From NCBI GenBank assembly GCA_963966275.1, contig CAWZYQ010000169.1, forward strand, positions 1 to 7,994: DNA of 7,994 nt. The letters run 5' to 3'. This DNA is from UBA10427 sp003500135. Lineage in GTDB: Bacteria > Bacteroidota > Bacteroidia > Cytophagales > Cyclobacteriaceae. This document shows, one piece after another, positions 1-6,645 of the stretch. A program made the position numbers and the translations under genes. Each line of letters starts with the position of its first letter. Position 1 is the first letter of the stretch. The notes below the pieces were generated by a model. That model was given only the letters and a program-made list of their open reading frames with translations, was not told the DNA's origin and did no database searches.

Positions 1-36
1 GCCCTCAGCCCACGGAAACGCACTTTTCGATTTTGA

Positions 37-1968
37 CCGAGGAAAACAGGAAAAACGATCCATAATACTGAGGTAACCGGCGACACAATTAAAATTAGCG
101 GTTTCAACTTACTGAAAAAAATAAACCGTCAACCTGCCGACATACGGGAGATTTCGCTAAAGAACTGGAGGGCGGACATCACTTCTTTTCAACGAGGCGG
201 AACAGATGAAAAAGACATCAATCTGGCGCCGTTACTTCAAAATCTGGGGCCGTCTGGCAGGATTGGGCTCATCACAGCTACTGAAGGTGAATTAAGCCGC
301 TTATTACTGGATGGTAACGACACAATTCATCACCTTGAAGTATCAAAGCCCGAGCTCACATTGCGCCAGCTTCAATGGGATGATCGTACGTTTTTACGGT
401 GGAATGGTTTTATAGGCCTGGAAGTGGATGTGCAATGCAAGGGCATTCAGTTTTGGAACAAAAATGGATTGGCATTACAAATCCATAATCCGGAGATTAG
501 ATCCAATGGTGATTTTTTCCGTACATATGCCGGATCAATAAAAAAGCTGGACGAAAATCGGCAGTTATTCGACATACATTATGACTCGCTTCATTGGAGG
601 GGCGCTGATTTTATGTCTTACTGGGATGAGAAGAACCTTATATTTGATCAATTGATCATCTTTCGGCCTGATGTGAAATGGGCCAGCAGAAATGGCAATG
701 ATAAAGAACTACCAAAAATCAATATCCCCCGCAAGTTTTTTAATACGATTGATTTTAATCTGATAAGTCTCAAAAGCCTTTCCTTAAACAATGATAAAAA
801 CATCAGCATTAACCCGTTCAGCGAGCTTGATATATGGCTTGAAAACTATTCCCTCGGGGCATCCGAATATTCAATTCCGGAGTTGATCGATAAAGGCCGG
901 GCCAAAGTTGAAGTATACAATTTCAGCGATACTACAAAAAGCGGAATGGAACGATACGGTTTTCAGCAGGCTACTTTAAATTTCAGTTTGGGTGAACTTG
1001 CCATACAAAATTTAACTTTTGAACCGTTGCTCGACCGAAAGGCGTATGCTTCTGCAAAAGGTGTACAGGCCGATCACATTACAGCAACCGTACCACTGTT
1101 CAGGGTGGATGAAATAGATTGGGTTCAGTGCTTTGACAAAAAGTTTGAGGCGGGCAAAATTTATTTTGAGCGGGCAGAAATGAAGGTGTTTCGTGACAAA
1201 AACTATCCTCCCGACACCAATCGTATCAAGCCATTGCCCAGGGGAATATTGTTGGACTTGCCCTGGTTAATTACTATTGATACGATACAATTTGAGGCAA
1301 TGGATATATCCTATGAAGAAAAGAGCGATCAAAGTCATCTGGTAGGGCAGATCTCTTTTGAAGATGTTTCAGGAACCGTGGGCAATGTTACCAACGATGA
1401 CCACACCATAATTTCAAGGCCATTTATGCAGCTAAATGCCAAGGGTTGGCTTTATGACGAGTCATCTATACAGTTGTCGGTTAAATTTGACCTGCTGTCA
1501 AAGCAAAATAAATTCACCATGCTAGCCTCGTTGGCCCCATTTAATTTGCAAAAACTGAATCTGGCGCTGGAACCACTTGCCCGTGTGCGTGTAAAGAGCG
1601 GTATCAATAATAAAATGGAATTCCGCGTGGCAGCCAATGAATATTATGCTACAGGGACCATGGATTTTCTTTATGATAAACTTCGAATCAGTATTCTAAA
1701 TAAGAAAACATTTGAAGAGAAAGGCCTGGGGCCTTCCCTGGGCACTTTTTTTGCCAATACATTTATTATCAACAACAGAAATCCACATTTTTTATTTGCC
1801 CGCGACGGATACGTCTTCTACGAAAGGGACAGAAAAAAATCTTTATTCAACTATTGGGCAAAAATTATTTTGTCGGGTGCAGTAAGCAGCATTGGGGCAG
1901 AAAACAATAAAAAAGAAATAAAAAAAGCCACCGATCAGAGGATAAAAGAATTTGATCCATTAAATTAA
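37..1968 (+). CDS. AsmA-like large envelope protein, C-terminal part (5' end cut off or frameshifted)
   Basis: The frame is open from 37 to the stop at 1966-1968 (643 codons). A stop (TGA, 34-36) precedes it, and there is no ATG or GTG before the TTG at 361. The translation of 37-360 already reads like protein of the same kind (for example DTIKISGFNLL and ISLKNWRADITSF). The real start therefore almost certainly lies left of the window, with a frame change between about 37 and 75. The protein is rich in alternating beta-type segments, has no catalytic motif I recognise, and ends with GPSLGTFFANTFIINNR, then FLFARDGYVFYERDR and a short hydrophobic stretch NYWAKIILSGAVSSIG. From memory, this ending recalls the AsmA/TamB-like proteins of Bacteroidota, which are thought to work in lipid or outer-membrane biogenesis. 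That assignment is family-level inference. An N-terminal membrane anchor would be expected upstream of the window. It is probably cotranscribed with the coiled-coil gene 31 bp downstream. Confidence 0.7.
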   Translation, partial: PRKTGKTIHNTEVTGDTIKISGFNLLKKINRQPADIREISLKNWRADITSFQRGGTDEKDINLAPLLQNLGPSGRIGLITATEGELSRLLLDGNDTIHHLEVSKPELTLRQLQWDDRTFLRWNGFIGLEVDVQCKGIQFWNKNGLALQIHNPEIRSNGDFFRTYAGSIKKLDENRQLFDIHYDSLHWRGADFMSYWDEKNLIFDQLIIFRPDVKWASRNGNDKELPKINIPRKFFNTIDFNLISLKSLSLNNDKNISINPFSELDIWLENYSLGASEYSIPELIDKGRAKVEVYNFSDTTKSGMERYGFQQATLNFSLGELAIQNLTFEPLLDRKAYASAKGVQADHITATVPLFRVDEIDWVQCFDKKFEAGKIYFERAEMKVFRDKNYPPDTNRIKPLPRGILLDLPWLITIDTIQFEAMDISYEEKSDQSHLVGQISFEDVSGTVGNVTNDDHTIISRPFMQLNAKGWLYDESSIQLSVKFDLLSKQNKFTMLASLAPFNLQKLNLALEPLARVRVKSGINNKMEFRVAANEYYATGTMDFLYDKLRISILNKKTFEEKGLGPSLGTFFANTFIINNRNPHFLFARDGYVFYERDRKKSLFNYWAKIILSGAVSSIGAENNKKEIKKATDQRIKEFDPLN

Positions 1969-1999
1969 TGGTTAAAACAACGTAAACAATAATACAGTT

Positions 2000-2632
2000 A
2001 TGGCCACTGAAGATAAAAAAACGTTCACCGATCATTTGAAAGCTGATCTGGAAGAACTGGAAGTACAGCTCAAGCTTGGTAGTATGGACCTGAAAAAGTC
2101 TTACCGGCAGCAAAAAGAACGATTCGCCGATTTGGTGCGTAAGTTTCACAATTATGTAGAAGAAATTGAAAAAAGCGGTTCTGAAAAATTTAAAGAATAC
2201 AGGGAACGCTCAAAGTATCTGCTGGATATATTGGAGACAGATTTTGATATATCCTATACCGATTACAATGACCAGCCTCAGGATCTAAAGGCCGCATTGC
2301 ACGAATTTGAAAAATCATTGCATCAGGTTTATGAAGAGATTGGCGAAGAGTCTTCCGCCAAAAGAAAGAAACTAGAAACGGAATTGCGTTTAGGTATAGA
2401 TAAATTCAGAAATGAGCTGGCCATTCAGCAAAAACATCTGGAACACCAGCGCGAAAAGTCAATGGATGAATTTGAAAAGTGGAAAGAAAAGCGCCTGGAA
2501 GATATTAAGGAAATGCGCCAGAAAATTGACGATAAGTTTAAAGAAACGGGTGGCAGGATTGACCGTTTTAACGAAGATCTTGGCGAGGCCTATGACCAAT
2601 TGAAAAAGGCATTTAGAAACCTGCGGTCCTGA
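2000..2632 (+). CDS. Charged coiled-coil protein of unknown function, 210 aa
   Basis: I do not recognise a named family with certainty. The protein is almost entirely predicted helix, very rich in Lys, Glu, Asp and Arg, with no signal peptide, no membrane segment and no cysteine. Two long helical blocks (about residues 8-80 and 95-205) flank a less helical, Tyr/Asp-rich break at about 81-94 (FDISYTDYND). The C-terminal part, about 175-207 (DDKFKETGGRIDRFNEDLG, then AYDQLKKAFRNL), resembles the ending of cyanobacterial Sll1863-like stress proteins and apolipoprotein-like amphipathic helices; this is a weak resemblance from memory. The ATG at 2000 is the first in frame and gives a normal soluble N-terminus (MATEDKKTF). 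It follows the AsmA-like gene by 31 bp with no promoter motif or terminator between, so the two probably form an operon, and it ends just before a strong terminator. A cytoplasmic structural or stress-related role is possible but not shown. Confidence 0.85.
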   Translation: MATEDKKTFTDHLKADLEELEVQLKLGSMDLKKSYRQQKERFADLVRKFHNYVEEIEKSGSEKFKEYRERSKYLLDILETDFDISYTDYNDQPQDLKAALHEFEKSLHQVYEEIGEESSAKRKKLETELRLGIDKFRNELAIQQKHLEHQREKSMDEFEKWKEKRLEDIKEMRQKIDDKFKETGGRIDRFNEDLGEAYDQLKKAFRNLRS

Positions 2633-2649
2633 TCACTATCGAAAAAATA

Positions 2650-2683
2650 AAAAAAGCCCAGGCTGATAATACCGGGCTTTTTT
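2650..2683. terminator. Bidirectional rho-independent terminator
   Basis: AAAAAAGCCC (2650-2659) pairs with GGGCTTTTTT (2674-2683). With A2660 bulged out, GG 2661-2662 also pairs with CC 2672-2673, leaving a 9-nt loop. Both strands have a U-tract after the GC stem. The site lies between the convergent coiled-coil gene (+) and universal stress protein gene (-), so it can end both transcripts. Confidence 0.9.
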
Positions 2684-2698
2684 GTTTCATCTGTAGGG

Positions 2699-3607
2699 CT
2701 ATGCCAGTTTCGCTGCTTTTTCCTCACGTTTTTTCAAGTTATGAAGATTAAAAGTCAAAACCGGTTTTTTTGAATAGTTCACCACATCTTCGGCAATACT
2801 GTGCTCAAACAATCGAATAAAGCCTGTTCGTCCATGCGTCGATAATATGACCATATCCATGTCATAATCTTCAATAAAGCTTACTATACCCTCTTCTTCA
2901 TTGAAGTGGCTATAGATATGGAGCTTATAATTGTCGAAATTGTTTTCCTTGGCATAATCCGACATGATCTTTCTGATGTCCCTTTCGTTGCGGAAATTGC
3001 TTGGGGTATTGATAAATACAAAGTGTAATTTGGCATGGAAGTACTCCTGAATACTTTTAGGGATATTCAAAAATGGCGTGTTGATCCCCGAAAAGTCAGA
3101 AGCGAATGCAATGTTACTAATGTCGTCGAACGAAATTTTTTTCCGTAAGGTTAAAACAGGACATGAAGCATGCCTGACAACTTTTTCTGCGGTTGAACCA
3201 ATCAGGCTTTCTTCCCAGTCGTTAATACCGGTTGTACCCATAATAATCAAGTCGGCATTGGTATCAACTATTTCATCTTCTATTGCCTGATATGCATTCC
3301 CCCGCATTATTTTGTCTTCTATTTTCAAACTGGTAAAACGCGGGTTATCCATCAGTTCCTGCATTTGTGACCTCCGTTTACGATAAAGCTCAATAAAGAA
3401 GACATCGTTCATATCTGGTTTTTTGGACCATTGTCCTGTAGTGTCGAGTGACGAACTGCCCAAAAATACAGTGTTTTTCTTAGTGTGCTCTATCACGTGT
3501 ATAACTGTGATTTCGACATCCGGAAGATGTTCGGCCATATCACAAGCAAGTTCAAGTGCGTTATCAGCTTGTTCGGAAAAGTCAGTTGGTACTACGATCT
3601 TTCTCAT
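2699..3607 (-). CDS. Universal stress protein with two tandem Usp domains
   Basis: This is a soluble 302-aa protein of the UspA superfamily with two Usp (Rossmann-like) domains, roughly residues 1-155 and 163-287. The N-terminus RKIVVPTDFSEQADNALELA is the typical first strand and helix. Domain 1 carries a complete nucleotide-binding motif G-x2-G-x9-G-S (GTTG at 124-127, GS at 137-138, then TAEKVVRHASCPVL). In domain 2 the equivalent positions read STHG (256-259) and HS (269-270), so two of the glycines are replaced and this half is probably a weaker binder or non-binder. Tandem Usp proteins of about 280-300 aa are common in Bacteroidota, and the family is linked to stress survival; the exact stress here is unknown. 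The ATG at 3605-3607 is the natural family start. The DoxX-like gene lies 158 bp upstream on the same strand, and the gap holds a 7-bp inverted repeat. Transcription ends at the shared terminator 2650-2683. Confidence 0.95.
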   Translation of the reverse strand: MRKIVVPTDFSEQADNALELACDMAEHLPDVEITVIHVIEHTKKNTVFLGSSSLDTTGQWSKKPDMNDVFFIELYRKRRSQMQELMDNPRFTSLKIEDKIMRGNAYQAIEDEIVDTNADLIIMGTTGINDWEESLIGSTAEKVVRHASCPVLTLRKKISFDDISNIAFASDFSGINTPFLNIPKSIQEYFHAKLHFVFINTPSNFRNERDIRKIMSDYAKENNFDNYKLHIYSHFNEEEGIVSFIEDYDMDMVILSTHGRTGFIRLFEHSIAEDVVNYSKKPVLTFNLHNLKKREEKAAKLA

Positions 3608-3648
3608 GTTGTTTTTATTTCAATTTTTGGATTTCAAAGTGTTCCTGA

Positions 3649-3675
3649 TAGGCGCTTACTTTCAAATGGCGCCTA
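3649..3675. repeat. Inverted repeat in the leader of the universal stress protein gene
   Basis: TAGGCGC (3649-3655) and GCGCCTA (3669-3675) form a perfect 7-bp inverted repeat around a 13-nt spacer. It lies 42-68 bp upstream of the Usp start codon, with no U-tract on either side, so it does not look like a terminator. It could be an operator for a dimeric regulator or a leader hairpin. No good TAnnTTTG site was found near it on the minus strand. Confidence 0.5.
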
Positions 3676-3765
3676 CTATTACATACGAAATTGTTCCGAT
3701 GTTGATTTTAAACGTATCCATTTATTAATGTCGGTGCATACGGCATGTGATGAATAAGTCAAATT

Positions 3766-4125
3766 TTAATCGCGTAAGGCGCCGGAAATGGCAAATGCAG
3801 CGCCCGCCAGTGCCAGGTCCTTCAGAAACATGGAACTCGAAACCTGGTTGCCCTCTGCAGCGCCGGGCAGGTGAATGGTCAGTGCAAATATTATAAGCAT
3901 TACGCCCAGAAGTATGGCAGCCAACCGGCCTTTTTTATTAATAATTATGGCAATGGCGGCAAGTATTAACGCCACACCCGTAAGGTATACCCAGAAAATA
4001 GGGGCAGGAAAATAATTGGGCACCATGCCTTTCATGCTATCGGCATTGCCGAAATGAAATATACCAAAGAGGCCCATTAAAATGGCATAAATGAATTTGC
4101 CAATTTTCGAAATAATTGTTCCCAT
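3766..4125 (-). CDS. DoxX-like four-helix inner-membrane protein
   Basis: This is a 119-aa hydrophobic protein with four predicted membrane helices at about residues 10-25, 41-62, 67-86 and 98-117. There is no signal peptide, and a short polar loop (about 26-40) follows the first helix. The pattern PAPIFWVYLTGVALILAAIA followed by GRLAAILLGVMLIIFALTIHLPG is characteristic of small DoxX-family proteins (DoxX/SURF4-like fold). The family's biochemical role is poorly defined; some members are linked to thiosulfate oxidation or redox stress, others are unassigned, so no reaction is claimed. The ATG at 4123-4125 gives the usual short N-terminus before helix 1. It is transcribed towards the universal stress protein gene, 158 bp downstream, and the two may be cotranscribed as no terminator hairpin with a U-tract lies between them. 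It is divergent from yebC, with about 207 bp between the start codons. No clear TAnnTTTG promoter was seen upstream on its strand. Confidence 0.88.
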   Translation of the reverse strand: MGTIISKIGKFIYAILMGLFGIFHFGNADSMKGMVPNYFPAPIFWVYLTGVALILAAIAIIINKKGRLAAILLGVMLIIFALTIHLPGAAEGNQVSSSMFLKDLALAGAAFAISGALRD

Positions 4126-4260
4126 GGTGTAAGTAGTTTTGTTGTTTTTTGATTCTTAATACGTGAATTGTATAATCACTTTAAAGAAAATATAGGTAAA
4201 AAAAATGAAGATAAGTAATCGACTTCTGTTAGGATTTGTAATAAAAGCACAAAAAACACG

Positions 4261-4311
4261 TAATTCTGTGGCGTTTGTATTGATTCTGTGGAATAACAAT
4301 TAATTTTGTGT
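4261..4311 (+). repeat. Three direct repeats at a 20-bp period upstream of yebC
   Basis: TAATTCTGTGG (4261), TGATTCTGTGG (4281) and TAATTTTGTGT (4301) are near-identical 11-mers spaced exactly 20 bp apart, about two helical turns. The sequence between them is not conserved. The third copy contains the putative -7 box of the yebC promoter. A weaker partial match (CTTCTGT within 4221-4230) lies in the same register two periods upstream and may be chance. Confidence 0.6.
4280..4308 (+). promoter_or_regulatory. Putative Bacteroidota-type promoter of yebC
   Basis: TAATTTTG (4301-4308) matches the -7 consensus TAnnTTTG completely. A TTG (4280-4282) stands 18 bp upstream as a -33 element, close to the usual 19-21 bp. 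The start codon at 4333 would leave a leader of roughly 15-20 nt. The match is by eye and the -33 box is weak. Confidence 0.55.
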
Positions 4312-4332
4312 AAAAATTTGTCAGAAAAAATT

Positions 4333-5076
4333 ATGGCAGGACATAGTAAATGGGCCAACATTAAGCACAGAAAAGGAGCCCAGGACGCTAAACGCGGAAA
4401 AATATTTACTAAGCTTATTAAAGAGATCACCGTAGCAGTAAAAGAAAGCGGGCCGGATGAAACGACAAATCCAAGGCTACGACTGGCAATTGGTAATGCC
4501 AAAGGTAATAATATGCCCAAAGACACCATCGAAAGGGCAATTAAAAAGGCTTCCGGCGCCGATGCTGCGAATTATTTTGATGTCACCTTTGAAGGCTATG
4601 CACCTAATGGTGTAGCGGTTTTTGTAGAATGTATGACGGACAATAATAACCGAACGGTTTCCAATGTCCGGTCTGTTTTTACCAAAAACGGGGGTAGTCT
4701 GGGAACTAATGGTTCGCTGGAATTTATTTTCGAGCGCAAAGGTGTTTTTCAAATTCCGATGAAGGAAAATATGGATGAAGACGAGTTGACACTTGAGCTT
4801 ATTGATGCTGGCGCCGAAGAAGTGGAAGTGCAGGATGATCTGATGATCGTTACCTGCGCTATGAACGACTTTGGCTCACTGCAGAAAAAATTGGAGGAGA
4901 TAGGCATAGAGCCAGAAAATGCCGAATTGCAACGTATTCCGAACACTATGGTAGAGCTTGACGATGATTCATTCAAAAAGGTGATGAAAATGATCGATAC
5001 GCTCGAAGATGACGATGATGTACAAAAGGTATTCCATAACCTCGAGACCAGCGAAGAGCAGATGCAATTGTTATAG
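4333..5076 (+). CDS. yebC: YebC/PmpR (TACO1) family translation factor
   Basis: This 247-aa protein has the family's usual length and near-invariant start MAGHSKWANIKHRKGAQDAK (residues 1-20). It continues with KIFTKLIKEI (23-32), NPRLRLAIGNAKGNNMPKDT (46-65), the EGYAPNGVAVFVECMTDN segment (87-104), NRTVSNVRSVFTKNGGSLG (106-124) and the acidic C-terminal domain. Members were long annotated as transcriptional regulators. More recent work on bacterial and mitochondrial homologues supports a ribosome-associated role that relieves stalling, notably at proline-rich sequences. A cytoplasmic translation role is therefore the better expectation. An in-frame TTG at 4306 would add nine residues foreign to the family, and it overlaps the putative -7 box, so the ATG at 4333 is chosen. 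The gene is followed by a strong hairpin terminator (5098-5126), so its main transcript is probably monocistronic. Confidence 0.97.
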   Translation: MAGHSKWANIKHRKGAQDAKRGKIFTKLIKEITVAVKESGPDETTNPRLRLAIGNAKGNNMPKDTIERAIKKASGADAANYFDVTFEGYAPNGVAVFVECMTDNNNRTVSNVRSVFTKNGGSLGTNGSLEFIFERKGVFQIPMKENMDEDELTLELIDAGAEEVEVQDDLMIVTCAMNDFGSLQKKLEEIGIEPENAELQRIPNTMVELDDDSFKKVMKMIDTLEDDDDVQKVFHNLETSEEQMQLL

Positions 5077-5097
5077 CCCGTATAAATTCACTAACTT

Positions 5098-5126
5098 AAA
5101 GCACACAGAACCATGTGTGCTTTTTT
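5098..5126 (+). terminator. Rho-independent terminator after yebC, abutting the pncB start codon
   Basis: AAAGCACACA (5098-5107) pairs perfectly with TGTGTGCTTT (5114-5123) around the 6-nt loop GAACCA, followed by T's to 5126. It lies 21 bp past the yebC stop. The next base (5127) is the A of the ATG of the following gene, so the same element could act as an attenuator or leader hairpin for that gene. Confidence 0.85.
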
Positions 5127-6593
5127 ATGGAATTAAATCAAATTTACCGCACCTCCCTTTCCCTTTTGACCGATCTGTATCAACTGACCATGGCTTACAG
5201 CTACTGGAAGAATGATATGAAGGACAAAAAGGGCGTTTTCCACTTGTTTTTTCGTAAAAACCCATTTAAAGGAGGATACACCATTGCCTGTGGTCTGGAG
5301 CAAGCTCTTCAGTATATTCAGGGTTTCGAATTCACAGATGATGACCTACGGTATTTATCCACTCTAAAAGATAGTGCCGATCAGCCCATGTTTGAGCAGG
5401 CTTTTTTGAGCGAACTAGCCAATATGAAATGTAAATTTGATGCCTGGGCCGTTAAAGAAGGCACACCAGTATTCCCTTTTCAACCTATCATGCGCGTTGA
5501 AGGGCCGCTCTTACAAACCCAGATATTGGAAACTCCTTTGCTAAATATAATCAATTTCCAGACACTACTGGCTACTAAAGCTTCACGCATTTATGAGGCT
5601 ACAAGAGGAATGCCCATAATGGAATTTGGACTAAGAAGGGCACAGGGTATCGATGGCGGCCTTTCTGCGAGCCGTGCTGCACATATCGGGGGCTGTAGTA
5701 GTACCAGTAATTTACTCGCCGGGAAGCTGCTGGAAATACCGGTAAGTGGTACACACGCGCATAGCTGGGTGATGTGTTTCGATTCAGAAATAGAATCCTT
5801 TAAGGCCTATGCATCGGCAATGCCTGGAAACTGTATTTTACTGGTCGATACCTATAATGTTTTTCAGGGAGTTCGAAATGCCATTGAAGTAGGGCTGGAG
5901 TTGAAAAAAAATGGTAAAAAGCTACTTGCTATACGCCTCGATTCAGGAGATTTAGCCTACCAAAGTCAGAAAGCCCGGAAAATGCTGGATGAGGCCGGCC
6001 TGGAAGAAACTAAGATCGTTGCATCCAATGACCTGGATGAACATCTTGTGCAATCGCTCAAAGAACAGCAGGCAAAAATTGATCTGTGGGGAATAGGCAC
6101 AAAGCTGATCACGGCATACGATCAACCGGCCCTGGGGGGGGTGTACAAACTGTCAGCAATAGAAAAAGACAATGGAGAAATGGAAGATACTATTAAGCTA
6201 TCCGAACAGAGTATTAAGGTCAATATACCCGGACAGCAACAGGTAAGAAGGTATAAGAAAGACGGACAATTTGTGGCCGATATGATCTATCGCGATGGCG
6301 CTGAACTGGAAGAAACGGTTGAGATTGTTTCCATCACAGACCCACACCAGAAAAAGTTAGTGTTGCAAAAAGAAATGCAATATGAAGATCTGCTAAAAAA
6401 AGTGGTAGATAAGGGTAGTGTGGTTTATGATTCTCCCGGCGTACAAGAAATCAGAAGTTTCAGCCTTGAGCAAATAAAGGCTCTTCATCCCGGTGTAAGG
6501 CGGTTTACCAATCCACACGCATATCCGGCAGGTTTGGACGTGTCGCTTTACCGCGATAGAGAGCAGCAAATAGATAAACTCAAAAAATTGTAA
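5127..6593 (+). CDS. pncB: Nicotinate phosphoribosyltransferase (NAD salvage)
   Basis: This cytoplasmic enzyme makes nicotinate mononucleotide from nicotinate and PRPP, with ATP hydrolysis (EC 6.3.4.21), the entry step of the Preiss-Handler NAD salvage route. Its 488 aa fit the long form of the family. Visible family motifs are LLTDLYQLTMAYSYWK (13-28), EFGLRRAQGIDGGLSASRAA (166-185), GTHAHSW (208-214), DTYNVFQGV (241-249), AIRLDSGDLA (268-277), IVASNDLDE (297-305) and WGIGTKL (321-327). His212 in GTHAHSW is the likely catalytic, phosphorylatable histidine, by analogy with the human enzyme from memory. The ATG at 5127 is chosen because the next in-frame ATG (5190) would lose the conserved DLYQLT segment. 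A GTG at 5115 lies inside the terminator stem and adds only a non-conserved MCFF. The start directly follows the yebC terminator, and no promoter motif was found between. A run of eight G's lies within the gene at 6134-6141, with the frame intact. Confidence 0.96.
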   Translation: MELNQIYRTSLSLLTDLYQLTMAYSYWKNDMKDKKGVFHLFFRKNPFKGGYTIACGLEQALQYIQGFEFTDDDLRYLSTLKDSADQPMFEQAFLSELANMKCKFDAWAVKEGTPVFPFQPIMRVEGPLLQTQILETPLLNIINFQTLLATKASRIYEATRGMPIMEFGLRRAQGIDGGLSASRAAHIGGCSSTSNLLAGKLLEIPVSGTHAHSWVMCFDSEIESFKAYASAMPGNCILLVDTYNVFQGVRNAIEVGLELKKNGKKLLAIRLDSGDLAYQSQKARKMLDEAGLEETKIVASNDLDEHLVQSLKEQQAKIDLWGIGTKLITAYDQPALGGVYKLSAIEKDNGEMEDTIKLSEQSIKVNIPGQQQVRRYKKDGQFVADMIYRDGAELEETVEIVSITDPHQKKLVLQKEMQYEDLLKKVVDKGSVVYDSPGVQEIRSFSLEQIKALHPGVRRFTNPHAYPAGLDVSLYRDREQQIDKLKKL

Positions 6594-6600
6594 GCATAAA

Positions 6601-6625
6601 AAAAGCCGGCAAACTGTCGGCTTTT
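6601..6625. terminator. Bidirectional rho-independent terminator
   Basis: AAAAGCCGGC (6601-6610) pairs with GTCGGCTTTT (6616-6625), a 10-bp stem with one G-U pair (G6609, T6617) and the loop AAACT. Further A's at 6598-6600 give the minus strand a 7-nt U-tract, while the plus strand has four T's. It lies between the convergent pncB (+) and gap (-) genes and probably ends both, more strongly for gap. Confidence 0.88.
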
Positions 6626-6645
6626 CAGTTATATCATTATCTGGC

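Noticed and set aside
361..363. TTG as the start codon of the AsmA-like protein
   Set aside because: The same frame upstream (37-360) already encodes protein-like sequence continuous in character with the rest, so 361 is only the first permissible start codon in an interrupted frame.
1865..2149. Minus-strand open frame across the AsmA-like/coiled-coil junction
   Set aside because: It is antisense to two well-supported genes, and its Phe/Leu-rich sequence is the shadow of Lys/Glu-rich coding DNA.
3423..3757. Overlapping plus-strand open frames antisense to the universal stress protein start
   Set aside because: They read the reverse of a clear Usp domain and its leader, and the translations show no domain or low-complexity-free pattern of a real gene.
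4306..4332. TTG-initiated N-terminal extension of YebC
   Set aside because: The added residues MCKNLSEKI are not part of the family, and the codon overlaps the putative -7 box. The canonical MAGHSKW start is at 4333.
4477..4976. Minus-strand open frames inside yebC
   Set aside because: The Ser-rich translation (runs of S from GAT/GAA/GAC-rich acidic codons) is a typical antisense shadow of the acidic YebC domain.
5115..5126. GTG-initiated extension of the nicotinate phosphoribosyltransferase
   Set aside because: It lies within the terminator stem and T-tract and adds only MCFF. The ATG at 5127 is the simpler start.
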